Part shown: in pieces, positions 47,001-57,971 of the stretch
How positions within the stretch are numbered: position 1 is the first letter of the stretch
Layout: the number at the start of each line of letters is the position of its first letter
From: Cherax quadricarinatus
Taxonomy: Eukaryota > Arthropoda > Malacostraca > Decapoda > Parastacidae
Assembly: GCF_038502225.1 (NCBI RefSeq)
Contig: NC_091301.1
Location: 14,511,744-14,575,743, forward strand
Direction: 5' to 3'
DNA: 64,000 nucleotides
The notes under the pieces: model-generated
What the model was told of the DNA's origin: nothing
What the model saw: only the letters and a program-made list of their open reading frames with translations
Databases searched by the model: none
Position numbers and translations under genes: made by a program

Positions 47001-50000
47001 GGTAGAGTGATACAAGAGCAGGTAGTGTTGTAGACTGGTAGAGTGATACAAGAGCAGGTAGTGTTGTAGACTGGTAGAGTGATACAAGAGCAGGTAGTGT
47101 GGTAGACTGGTAGAGTGATACAAGAGCAGGTAGTGTGGTAGACTGGTAGAGTGATACAAGAGCAGGTAGTGTTGTAGACTGGTAGAGTGATACAAGAGCA
47201 GGTAGTGTGGTAGACTGGTAGAGTGATACAAGAGCAGGTAGTGTGGTAGATTGGTAGAGTGATACAAGAGTAGGTAGTGTTGTAGACTGGTAGAGTGATA
47301 CAAGAGCAGGTAGTGTTGTAGACTGGTAGAGTGATACAAGAGCAGGTAGTGTGGTAGACTGGTAGAGTGATACAAGAGCAGGTAGTGTGGTAGACTGGTA
47401 GAGTGATACAAGAGCAGGTAGTGTTGTAGACTGGTAGAGTGATACAAGAGCAGGTAGTGTGGTAGACTGGTAGAGTGATACAAGAGCAGGTAGTGTGGTA
47501 GACCGGTAGAGTGATACAAGAGCAGGTAGTGTGGTAGACTGGTAGAGTGATAAAAGAGCAGGTAGTGTGGTAGACTGGTAGAGTGATACAAGAGCAGGTA
47601 GTGTGGTAGACAGGTAGAGTGATACAAGAGCAGGTAGTGTGGTAGACTGGTAGAGTGATACAAGAGCAGGTAGTGTGGTAGACAGGTAGAGTGATACAAG
47701 AGCAGGTAGTGTGGTAGACTGGTAGAGTGATACAAGAGCAGGTAGTGTGGTAGACTGGTAGAGTGATACAAGAGCAGGTAGTGTGGTAGACTGGTAGAGT
47801 GATACAAGAGCAGGTAGTGTGGTAGACAGGTAGAGTGATACAAGAGCAGGTAGTGTGGTAGACTGGTAGAGTGATACAAGAGCAGGTAGTGTGGTAGACA
47901 GGTAGAGTGATACAAGAGCAGGTAGTGTGGTAGACTGGTAGAGTGATACAAGAGCAGGTAGTGTGGTAGACTGGTAGAGTGATACAAGAGCAGGTAGTGT
48001 GGTAGACTGGTAGAGTGATACAAGAGCAGGTAGTGTGGTAGACAGGTAGAGTGATACAAGAGCAGGTAGTGTGGTAGACTGGTAGAGTGATACAAGAGCA
48101 GGTAGTGTGGTAGACTGGTAGAGTGATACAAGAGCAGGTAGTGTGGTAGACTGGTAGAGTGATACAAGAGCAGGTAGTGTGGTAGACTGGTAGAGTGATA
48201 CAAGAGCAGGTAGTGTGGTAGACTGGTAGAGTGATACAAGAGCAGGTAGTGTGGTAGACTGGTAGAGTGATACAAGAGCAGGTAGTGTGGTAGACTGGTA
48301 GAGTGATACAAGAGCAGGTAGTGTGGTAGACAGGTAGAGTGATACAAGAGCAGGTAGTGTGGTAGACTGGTAGAGTGATACAAGAGCAGGTAGTGTGGTA
48401 GACTGTTAGAGTGATACAAGAGCAGGTAGTGTGGTAGACTGGTAGAGTGATACAAGAGCAGGTAGTGTGGTAGACTGGTAGAGTGATACAAGAGCAGGTA
48501 GGGTGGTAGACTGGTAGAGTGATACAAGAGCAGGTAGTGTGGTAGACTGGTAGAGTGATACAAGAGCAGGTAGTGTGGTAGACTGGTAGAGTGATACAAG
48601 AGCAGGTAGGGTGGTAGACTGGTAGAGTGATACAAGAGCAGGTAGTGTGGTAGACTGGTAGAGTGATACAAGAGCAGGTAGTGTGGTAGACAGGTAGAGT
48701 GATACAAGAGCAGGTAGTGTGGTAGACTGGTAGAGTGATACAAGAGCAGGTAGGGTGGTAGACTGGTAGAGTGATACAAGAGCAGGTAGTGTGGTAGACT
48801 GGTAGAGTGATACAAGAGCTGGTAGTGTGGTAGACTGGTAGAGTGATACAAGAACAGGTAGTGTGGTAGACTGGTAGAGTGATACAAGAGCAGGTAGTGT
48901 GGTAGACTGGTAGAGTGATACAAGAGCAGGTAGTGTGGTAGACTGGTAGAGTGATACAAGAGCAGGTAGTGTGGTAGACTGGTAGAGTGATACAAGAGCA
49001 GGTAGTGTGGTAGACTGGTAGAATGATACAAGAGCAGGTAGTGTGGTAGACTGGTAGAGTGATACAAGAGCAGGTAGTGTGGTAGACTGGTAGAGTGATA
49101 CAAGAGCAGGTAGGGTGGTAGACTGGTAGAGTGATACAAGAGCAGGTAGTGTGGTAGACTGGTAGAGTGATACAAGAGCAGGTAGTGTGGTAGACTGGTA
49201 GAGTGATACAAGAGCAGGTAGTGTGGTAGACTGGTAGAGTGATACAAGAGCAGGTAGTGTGGTAGACTGGTAGAGTGATACAAGAGCAGGTAGTGTGGTA
49301 GACTGGTAGAGTGATACAAGAGCAGGTAGTGTGGTAGACTGGTAGAGTGATACAAGAGCAGGTAGTGTGGTAGACTGGTAGAGTGATACAAGAGCAGGTA
49401 GTGTGGTAGACTGGTAGAGTGATACAAGAGCAGGTAGTGTGGTAGACTGGTAGAGTGATACAAGAGCAGGTAGTGTGGTAGACTGGTAGAGTGATACAAG
49501 AGCAGGTAGTGTGGCAGACTGGTAGAGTGATACAAGAGCAGGTAGTGTGGCAGACTGGTAGAGTGATACAAGAGCAGGTAGTGTGGCAGACTGGTAGAGT
49601 GATACAAGAGCAGGTAGTGTGGTAGACTGGTAGAGTGATACAGGAGCAGGTAGTGTGGTAGACTGGTAGAGTGATACAAGAGCAGGTAGTGTGGTAGACT
49701 GGTAGAGTGATACAGGAGCAGGTAGTGTGGTAGACTGGTAGAGTGATACAAGAGCAGGTAGTGTGGTAGACTGGTAGAGTGATACAGGAGCAGGTAGTGT
49801 GGTAGACTGGTAGAGTGATACAAGAGCAGGTAGTGTGGTAGACTGGTAGAGTGTTACAAGAGCAGGTAGTGTGGTAGACTGGTAGAGTGATACAGGAGCA
49901 GGTAGTGTGGTAGACTGGTAGAGTGATACAAGAGCAGGTAGTGTGGTAGACTGGTAGAGTGATACAAGAGCAGGTAGTGTGGTAGACTGGTAGAGTGATA

Positions 50001-51561
50001 CAAGAGCAGGTAGTGTGGTAGACTGGTAGAGTGATACAAGAGCAGGTAGTGTGGTAGACTGGTAGAGTGATACAAGAGCAGGTAGTGTGGTAGACTGGTA
50101 GAGTGATACAAGAGCAGGTAGTGTGGGTGACTGGTAGAGTGATACAAGAGCAGGTAGTGTGGTAGACTGGTAGAGTGATACAAGAGCAGGTAGTGTGGTA
50201 GACTGGTAGAGTGATACAAGAGCAGGTAGTGTGGTAGACTGGTAGAGTGATACAAGAGCAGGTAGTGTGGGTGACTGGTAGAGTGATACAAGAGCAGGTA
50301 GTGTGGTAGACTGGTAGAGTGATACAAGAGCAGGTAGTGTGGGTGACTGGTAGAGTGATACAAGAGCAGGTAGTGTGGTAGACTGGTAGAGTGATACAAG
50401 AGCAGGTAGTGTGGGTGACTGGTAGAGTGATACAAGAGCAGGTAGTGTGGTAGACTGGTAGAGTGATACAAGAGCAGGTAGTGTGGGTGACTGGTAGAGT
50501 GATACAAGAGCAGGTAGTGTGGTAGACTGGTAGAGTGATACAAGAGCAGGTAGTGTGGTAGACTGGTAGAGTGATACAAGAGCAGGTAGTGTGGTAGACT
50601 GGTAGAGTGATACAAGAGCAGGTAGTGTTGTAGACTGGTAGAGTGATACAAGAGCAGGTAGTGTGGTAGACTGGTAGAGTGATACAAGAGCAGGTAGTGT
50701 TGTAGACTGGTAGAGTGATACAAGAGCAGGTAGTGTGGTAGACTGGTAGAGTGATACAAGAGCAGGTAGTGTGGTAGACTGGTAGAGTGATACAAGAGCA
50801 GGTAGTGTTGTAGACTGGTAGAGTGATACAAGAGCAGGTAGTGTGGTAGACTGGTAGAGTGATACAAGAGCAGGTAGTGTGGTAGACTGGTAGAGTGATA
50901 CAAGAGCAGGTAGTGTTGTAGACTGGTAGAGTGATACAAGAGCAGGTAGTGTGGTAGACTGGTAGAGTGATACAAGAGCAGGTAGTGTGGTAGACTGGTA
51001 GAGTGATACAAGAGCAGGTAGTGTGGTAGACTGGTAGAGTGACGCAGGAACAGGTAGTGTGGTAGACTGGTAGAGTGATACAAGAGCAGGTAGTGTGGTA
51101 GACTGGTAGAGTGATACAAGAGCAGGTAGTGTGGTAGACTGGTAGAGTGATACAAGAGCAGGTAGTGTTGTAGACTGGTAGAGTGATACAAGAGCAGGTA
51201 GTGTGGTAGACTGGTAGAGTGATACAAGAGCAGGTAGTGTGGTAGACTGGTAGAGTGATACAAGAGCAGGTAGTGTGGTAGACTGGTAGAGTGATACAAG
51301 AGCAGGTAGTGTGGTAGACTGGTAGAGTGATACAAGAGCAGGTAGTGTGGTAGACTGGTAGAGTGATACAAGAGCAGGTAGTGTTGTAGACTGGTAGAGT
51401 GATACAAGAGCAGGTAGTGTGGTAGACTGGTAGAGTGACGCAGGAACAGGTAGTGTGGTAGACTTGTAGAGTGACGCAGGAACAGGTAGTGTGGTAGACT
51501 GGTAGAGTGACGCAGGAACAGGTAGTGTGGTAGACTGGTAGAGTGACGCAGGAACAGGTAG
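44074..51561. repeat. 36-bp minisatellite, exactly 208 units
   Basis: TGTGGTAGACTGGTAGAGTG followed by ATACAAGAGCAGGTAG. The length 7488 is exactly 208 x 36, and the phase holds throughout, so I see no net insertion or deletion. Variants are substitutions: GTAGACAGG, GTGTTGTAG, GTAGGGTGG, ATACGAGAG, GTGGGTGAC and GACGCAGGAACAGG. The last is concentrated in the final four units, with single occurrences near 46033 and 51041. Minus-strand frames of 802, 1117 and 517 codons carry a 12-residue Leu/Tyr/His/Ser period and are separated only by GTGTTACAAG variants (TAA on the minus strand) at about 46469 and 49853. A second frame is open for 497 codons. No exon signals or non-repeat coding sequence join it, so no protein is called. 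Confidence 0.98.
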
Positions 51562-51659
51562 TGTTGTACTACAACAACATGATAATGTTAAATAATTTTA
51601 TGACAAATTTAACATTGAAGACGAGACAACATGAGCATAACTCTGCTTACACAATGAGA

Positions 51660-51662
<3 letters not shown>

Positions 51663-51737
<75 letters not shown>
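51663..51737. repeat. (CT)n-(CA)n compound microsatellite
   Basis: About 22 CT dinucleotides followed directly by about 15 CA dinucleotides. It abuts a SINE-like segment. Confidence 0.97.
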
Positions 51738-51741
<4 letters not shown>

Positions 51742-51800
51742 CGGGGCCAGGAGCTATGAATCGAGTCGTGCAACCACAAATAGGTGAGTACACACAGGCA
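51738..51800 (-). mobile_element. SINE-like interspersed repeat fragment
   Basis: Plus strand GGGGCCAGGAGCTATGAATC, then GTGCAACCACAAATAGGTGA. From memory, a near-identical phrase is frequent in decapod DNA next to CT/CA runs; I could not verify this here. On the minus strand CACGACTCGATTC weakly resembles a B box. Confidence 0.4.
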
Positions 51801-51965
51801 TGTCTAACAATGTTTACTGACCTTGCCTCACGTTATCCTTTCTGTATACATATATGTGTTTTAAATGAAACAAAAGAGGAAGTGGAGACTATGAGAAGAA
51901 AAACTGTCAGCATCGATGCAATAAAGGGACGTAACACTGATCTTTTTATCAAATAACTCACACTT

Positions 51966-52012
51966 TCCAGAGGAAACTCTAGACAATGTTTCGATCAGTC
52001 CAGGACCAAAAT
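51966..52012 (-). mobile_element. dispersed repeat copy 2 (GGACCGAAA family)
   Basis: The minus strand reads TTTTGGTCCTGGACTGATCG, then AAACATTGTC, then AGTTTCCTCT, the same order as at 13535-13600. It directly precedes a 5'-truncated LINE. Confidence 0.45.
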
Positions 52013-52046
52013 CAAATCACAACTGTGTAAGTTGTAGATTGTTCCA

Positions 52047-53607
52047 AACCATGCCCATGCACACAGCCCCAGGCCCAGACTCGTGGAACTGTGTTCATTA
52101 AGAACTGCAAGAATCCCCTTTCGCGTGCCCTAAGTAGTATACTATGGAGGAGCTTAGACATGGGTGAAATTCCACAGCCACTAAAAACAACGGATATAGC
52201 CCCACTCCACAGACGTGGAAGCAAAGCTTTAGCTAAGAACTATAGACCGATAGTTATAACGTCCCACATCATAAAAATCGTTGAAAAAGTGCTAAGAAGC
52301 ACGATTGCAAACCACTTGGATTCTCAAAAACTGCACAATTCAGGGCAACATGCGTTCAGAGCAGGTCGCTCCTGCCTCTCACACCTACTGGATCACTATG
52401 ATATGGTCCTGGATGCACTGGAAGAAAAACAGAATGCAGACATAATATATACAGACTTTGCAAAAGCCTTTGACAAGTGCGATCATGGCGTAATAAGAGT
52501 ACAAAATACTTGCTAAAGGAATAACTGGCAAAGTGGGGAGACGGATTTTCAACTTTCTGACCAATCGAACATAAATAATAATGGTCAACAGAGTTAAATC
52601 GGAAGTTACCATATTGAAATGCTCCGTTCCACAAGGCACAGTACTCGCCCCCATCCTGTTCCTCATCATCATATCAGACACAGACAGAGATGTAATCCAC
52701 AGCACCGTGTCATCCTTTGCAGGCGATACTAGGATCGGCATGAGACTCATCTATTAAGGACACGGTTAATCTCCAAGAAGATATAAACCAAGTTTTCCAA
52801 TGGGCAACAGAAAACATGATATTCAATGAAGACAAATTCCAATTACTCCGTTATGGAAAACTGGAGGAGATAATAACTAGAACTGAGTATACTACAAACT
52901 CTGATCATACAATAGAGCGAAATAATGTGAGGGATCTGGGAGTGGTAATGTCTGAGGATCTCACTAACAAGGATCACAACAGTGCCACGATCACAACTGC
53001 CAAGAAAATGATAGGATGGATAATGAGAACGTTCAAAACAAGAGATGCCATGCCAATGATAATCCTTTTCAAATCACTTGTTCTCTCTAGGCTGGAATAT
53101 TGTTGTACATTAACATTTCCTTTCAAAGCAGGTGAAACTGCAGATCTAGACAGTGTACAGAGAACCTTTACTGCACGTATAACTATCAAACACCTCAACT
53201 ACTGGGAACGCTTGGAAGCATTTGATTTGTACTCGCTGGAACGCAGGCGAGAGAGATATATCATAATCTACACTGGGAAAATTCTATAAGGAATGGTCTC
53301 GAATCTGCACACAGAAATCACTCCCTGCGGTGCCAAATGCCCCCAGTGAAAAGTAGGGGCACCACTGGTACACAAAGGCCCAAGACTGTTCAAGAGCCTC
53401 CCATCATGCCTTCAAGAGAGAGCTGGACAGATACTTAAAGTCGGTACCGGATCAGCCGGGCTGTGGTTCGTACGTAGGACTAAGTGCGGCTAGCAGTAAC
53501 AGGCTGGTTGTTCAGGCCCTGATCCACCGGGACGCCTGGACGTGGACCGGGCCGCGGGGGGTTGATCCCCGAAATATTCTCCAGGCAGGTAGGTAGACTC
53601 CAGGTAT
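52047..53607 (+). pseudogene. 5'-truncated LINE copy with mutated RT active site
   Basis: Starts at the block for MPMHSAPGPDS and continues through the RT. 52091-52516 is open through YTDFAKAFDKCDHG (motif A), then shifts frame. Motif C at 52712-52729 reads SFAGDT, so the first Asp of FADD is Gly. 52816-53289 is open again from MIFNEDKFQLLRYGKLEE to YTGKIL, then a stop. Several short deletions damage the C-terminal domain (53330-53420). The tail reaches about 53607, where a minus-strand copy begins a few bases later. Confidence 0.87.
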
Positions 53608-53611
53608 GGTA

Positions 53612-54029
53612 CTGTCTACCTGGACTACCTAGGTTATTCCGGGGATCAACGCCCCCGCGGCCCGGTCCACGACCAGGCCTCCCGGTGGATCAGGGCCTGA
53701 TCAACCAGGCTGTTACTGCTGGCCGCACGCAGTCCAACGTACGAACCACCGCCCGGCTGATCCGGCACTGACTTTAGGTATCTGTCCAGCTCTCTCTTGA
53801 AGGCAGCCAGGGGTTTATTGGTAATTCCCCTTATGCTTGGTGGGAGGCTGTTGAACAGTCTTGGGCCCTGGACACTTATGGTGTTTTCTCTTAGTATACC
53901 AATGGTGCCCCTACTTTTAATTGGGGGTATTTTGCATCGCCTGCCCAGTCTTTTACTTTCGTAGGGAGTGATTTCTGTGTGCAGATTCAGGACCCTTCTT
54001 TCTAGGAGTTTCCAAGTGTAGATTATGAT
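53612..54029 (-). pseudogene. LINE copy, 3' part (split by a SINE dimer)
   Basis: Reverse-complement LINE terminus (CTACCTGGACTACC tail-like sequence, then GGTTATTCCGGGGATCAACG) extending into the KILEG-coding block. The element stops at GTAGATTATGAT (54018-54029) and resumes after the insertion with the same 12 bases at 54480-54491. The C-terminal frame is broken by small changes such as TGGACACTTATGG in place of CGGACACTTATGG. Confidence 0.87.
54018..54029. repeat. 12-bp target-site duplication, left copy
   Basis: GTAGATTATGAT is identical to 54480-54491 and occurs only once in uninterrupted LINE copies (for example in reverse complement near 57535). Confidence 0.88.
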
Positions 54030-54060
54030 TCACGAAATCGTAATGACACGATTGCAAACA

Positions 54061-54147
54061 AACCATACCACGGGCGGGAATAGAACCCGCGATCAGAGAG
54101 TCTCAAAACTCCAGACCGTCGCGTTAGCCACTGGACCAGCTAGCCAC
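54061..54147 (-). pseudogene. tRNA-like module, left arm
   Basis: On the minus strand the A box TGGTCCAGTGG matches the consensus at 10 of 11 positions. The T arm GCGGGTTCTATTCCCGC has a perfect 5-bp stem and 7-base loop (54072-54088). A GTCT/AGAC pair flanks an anticodon-like loop. The extra length between anticodon and T arm resembles a class II (Leu/Ser-like) variable arm. It belongs to the SINE dimer and is not called as a functional tRNA. Confidence 0.65.
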
Positions 54148-54396
54148 AATAAGATTCGTCCAACTAGGTATATTTCTACACCATAGGAAGGTTAGCATAG
54201 ACACCACTGTGACCACAAATGCAAGTTTGTTTTAGACGAATCTCCAGCTAGCGTGGCCGTGACGAACTCTAGCTCAAGTCCCCTCAAAGCCACTAGCTGG
54301 AGATTCGTCTGTAAAAACTTGCATTTGTGGTCACAGTGGTGCCTATGCTAACCTTCCTATGGTGTAGAAATATACCTAGTTGGACGAATCTTGTTG

Positions 54397-54479
54397 TGCC
54401 TAGCTGGTCCAGTGGCTAACGAGACGGTCTGGAGTTTTGAGACTCTCTGATCGCGGGTTCTATCCCCGCCCGTGGTATG
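54397..54479 (+). pseudogene. tRNA-like module, right arm
   Basis: Same module in the sense orientation: A box TGGTCCAGTGG at 54405-54415 and T arm GCGGGTTCTATCCCCGC at 54453-54469 with an intact stem. It differs from the left arm by a few bases (ACGAGACGG in place of ACGCGACGG). Confidence 0.65.
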
Positions 54480-55978
54480 GTAGATTATGATATATCTCTC
54501 TCCTGCGTTCCAACGAGTACAAGTCAAGTGCTTCCAAGCGTTCCCAGTAGTTAAGGTGCTTGACAGAACTTATACGTGCAGTAAAGGTTCTCTGTACACT
54601 CTCTAGATCTGCAATTTCAAAGGATCATCATTGGCTTGGTATCTCTCGTTTTGAGCTTTCTCATTATCCATCCTATCATTTTCTTTGCACTTGTGATCGT
54701 GGTACTGTTGTGATCCTTAAAAATGAAATCTTCAGACATCACCACTCACAAGTCCCTTACATTATTTTTCCGCTCTATTGTATGGCCAGAGTTTGTAGTA
54801 TACTCTGTTCTAGTTATTATTCCCTCCAGTTTTCCAAAACGGAGAAGTTGGAATTTGTCCTCACTGAACATCATATTGTTTTCCGTTGCCCACTGAAAAA
54901 CTTTGTTTATATCTTCTTGGAGGTTAACCGCGTCCTCAGCAGATGACAGCCTCATGCTGATCCTAGTATCGTCTGCAAAGGATGATACGGTGTTGTGGGT
55001 TACATCTCTGTCTATGTCTGATATGAGGATGAGGAACAGGATGGGGGCGAGTACTGTGCCTTGTGGAACAGAGCTCTTCACTATAGCAGCCTCCGATTTA
55101 ACTCTGTTGACCACTACTCTTTGTGTTCGATTGGTTAGGAAGTTGAAGATCCATCTCCCCACTTTGCCAGTTATTCCTTTAGCACGTATTTTGTGCGCTA
55201 TTACGCCATGATCGCACTTGTCAAACGCTTTTGCAAAGTCTGTGTATATTACATCTGCATTCTGATTTTTTTCCAGTGCATCCAAGACCATATCATAGTG
55301 ATCCAGTAGTTGTGAGAGGCAGGAGCGACCTGCCCTGAACCCATGTTGCCCTGGATTGTGCAGTTTTTGGGAATCCAGGTGATTTGCAATCCTGCTTCTT
55401 AGCACTCTTTCAAAGATTTTTATGATGTGGGACGTTAGAGCTATTGGTCTATAGTTCTTAGCTAATGCTTTGCTGCCACCTTTATGGAGTGGGGCTATAT
55501 CTGTTGTTTTAAGTGAATGTGGAATTTCACCCATGTCCAAGCACCTCCTCCATAGTGTACTTAGGGCACATGAGAGGGGTTTCTTGCAGTTCTTAATGAA
55601 CACAGAGTTCCACGAGTCTGGGCCTGGGGCTGAGTGCATGGGCATGTTGTCAATTTCTTTTTCAAAGTCTATCGGAGTTACCTATCTGAAGGGCAGGTAT
55701 GAGTTAGGGTAATGTCGGAAATCTGGCATACATTTATGGAGTTTTGAGGCTCATTCATGAAGAAATCATTTGGGTCGTCGATCCTCAGACTGATTAGTGG
55801 CTCACTAAACACAGAGTCGTACTGGGATTTCAGTATTTCACTCATTTCCTTGTTATCTGTGTAAGTCCCATCCTGTCTGAGTGGAATTTGCCTTGTTTTT
55901 GGCATATGAAAAGAAATATTTCGAATTTCTTTCAATTTCACTAATAGTTTTAAGCTCCTCCTGTCTCTTTTATTCTTT
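54480..55978 (-). pseudogene. LINE copy, 5' part (RT domain open for 299 codons)
   Basis: Continuation of 53612-54029 beyond the SINE dimer, starting with the second target-site copy (54480-54491). A deletion near 54620 joins the ADLES block to the LFKSL block. 54746-55645 on the minus strand is one open frame from MPMHSAPGPDS through YTDFAKAFDKCDHG, SSVPQGTVLAPILF and SFADDTRISM to ERKNNVRDL, so RT motifs A, B and C look intact. A small insertion (CTATCTGAAGGGCAGGTA near 55680) and further frameshifts break the upstream part. It is truncated at about 55978, before the endonuclease. Confidence 0.87.
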
Positions 55979-57354
55979 TTTATACCAAATATATGAGCGT
56001 AGTAGTAGTCCCCACCTTACCAGGATGAAGCTAAGCGCAGCGTAAACACTGCTCCAGACCTGAGTAACCTGACACACAGGGGGCAGAGAGGGAAGAAGGT
56101 GACACTGTACTTATCTTTCAACACTCCCAGGAAATGCGTCATGTGAACAGCTGGTCTTGATAAACACAACAGCGGAAGCGCACAATGCTAACTAGCACTA
56201 CTTAAGAATGAGCTTAAGAGGTAATGAGGTAAAGATGTGAGCTGTGTCGTCTCCAGCACCACACTTGTTCCGTGTCACTGTGATGAAGGCCACCCAGAGT
56301 AACAAGAGTAGTTCTCTCCCATACTGACCACTCTCACCACATCACCCACAATCACAACAATACCCACAACAACATTATCACCATACCTCCACTCACATCA
56401 TCTATATCTTCCACAACTAAACACAATAACAAAGTATACTGTGTGCGTGCTATGGTGTGTCTTACGTAATATTCAGATTGTGATCAGCAGCACACGAGGC
56501 TAAAACAGATGACAACCCTTAGCAGTCAACGGACACCAGCTGCAGAATCAAAAACATACTTCAGGCCAACAAGCCTACTACAGTATATTTTTAAAGTCAT
56601 CAGAAATCTAAATGAAGCGACTTCACTACTACTCACCTTGTTCTTAATAAATTGGTTAAAACAAATATCCGTTAGTCACAATGTTAATGTGTGTACACAA
56701 ACACGTGCTGTTGAACAATTTACAAATATGTGAACCTGTGTACATAAGTGTACATTACAAATACAAATGCAGGGAATGAACGACAAGAAGTCATAATTGC
56801 CCCAAAATTCATGCAAAGTTCTAATATTAGGTATGGCAGAGTCACAGAGTCTCTGGAATCAGTAAACGTCAGTCAGTTTTAAAGTCAAGATCAGTCTCTT
56901 GACACCTGAAAATTCCCTTGATTTAACTGTGAGGCAGAACACTGAACACTATGCAGTGTCAGGTCAGTGTGTGGTGCGAGGGAAACACAACAATGAACAC
57001 TGTAGAGTCAGGTCACTGTGTGGTAAGAGGGAGACAGGAAAAAAGGGAGAGAGGGTGGGAGGTAGAAGGGGAGATGGAAAGAGCAGGAGGAGAGGCAGGA
57101 ATGTAGGAGGTATGAAAGGGAAAAGAGGGATGGAAGAGGTATGCCAAGAGTATGTGTTGAAGGTGAGGTCAAGAGGAGGGTGAGGTCATGTCAATCACTC
57201 CACCTGCTACAATTAACATGCCTCCACCGAAGAACACTCGGTACAACAATAAATCTAAGAAAAGTCAGTGTTATATTATTAACAGACAGGATCAAGCAAC
57301 TAATTACTCAAAGATTTGCAATTACTAACTACCGCTGGCTTATAATTACTATGT
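55979..57354. other. unassigned sequence
   Basis: Mixed AT-rich DNA without recognisable domains or strong exon signals. From about 57010 to 57180 the plus strand is almost pure purine (GGGAGAGAGGGTGGGAGG). This is one of the few long stretches with neither LINE nor array sequence, so it may be single-copy DNA. Confidence 0.45.
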
Positions 57355-57950
57355 GCCTAGGCTGGAATACTGCTGTACATTAACATCTCCATACAAAGCA
57401 GGTGAAATCGCAGATCTAGAGAGTGTACAGAGATCCTTTACTGCACGTATAAGTTCTGTCAAGCACCTTAACTACTGGGAACGCTTGGAAGCACTTGACT
57501 TGTACTCGTTGGAACGCAGGAGGGAGAGATATATCATAATCTACACTTGGAAAATCTTGGAAGGAATGGTCCCAAATCTGCACACAGAAATCACTCCCTA
57601 CGAAAGTAAAAGACTGGGCAGGCGATGCAAAATGCCCCCAATAAAAAGTAGGGGCGCCATTGGTACACTAAGAGAAAACACCATAAGTGTCCGGGGCCCA
57701 AAACTGTTCAACAGCCTCCCATCAAGCATTAGGGGAATTGCCAATAAACCCCTGGCTGCCTTCAAGAGAGAGCTGGACAGATACCTAAAGTCGGTGCCGG
57801 ATCAGCCGGGCTGTGGCTCGTACGTCGGACTGCGTGCGGCCAGCAGTAACAGCCTAGTTGATCAGGCCCTGATCCATCGGGAGGCCTGGTCGTGGACCGG
57901 GCCGCGGGGGCGTTGATCCCCGGAATAACCTCCAGGTAACCTCCAGGTAA
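57355..57950 (+). pseudogene. recent 5'-truncated LINE 3' copy
   Basis: Starts inside SRLEYCCTLTSP and is open to the natural stop at 57914-57916 (187 codons). It keeps YWERLEALDLYSLERRRERY and the RGR terminus, then the full tail with two CTCCAGGTAA repeats to 57950. It is dead by truncation but not by point mutation. Against 63441-63946 I see a single difference (ATGCCCCCA versus ATGCCGCCA). A 22-bp minisatellite starts about 20 bases after the tail. Confidence 0.92.
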
Positions 57951-57971
57951 AGTGATGAACATCTATTATAT

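Larger units (their letters stand above)
54030..54479 (-). mobile_element. inverted dimer of a tRNA-derived SINE inserted in a LINE
   Basis: A 450-base insertion flanked by a 12-bp target duplication. Two arms of about 190 bases (54061 to about 54250, and about 54290 to 54480) are inverted copies of one another at roughly 95 percent identity by eye. A short unique centre (GTGACGAACTCTAGCTC) lies between them. Each arm carries a tRNA-like module at its outer end. An extra 30 bases at the left (54030-54060; on the minus strand AATCGTGTCATTACGATTTC) have no partner in the right arm and are probably the 3' tail, so the element is oriented minus. The target duplication length fits LINE-machinery integration of a SINE-type transcript. 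Confidence 0.75.

Noticed and set aside
44031..51407. Long minus-strand frames (802, 1117, 517 codons) with a 12-residue repeat
   Set aside because: They follow from a 36-bp repeat lacking stops in two frames, and no flanking exon or start context was found. Kept as a finding about array regularity, not as a gene.
54061..54479. Two functional tRNA genes
   Set aside because: A and B boxes and T arms are present, but they belong to a mobile inverted dimer with a target duplication, and the acceptor and anticodon stems are imperfect.
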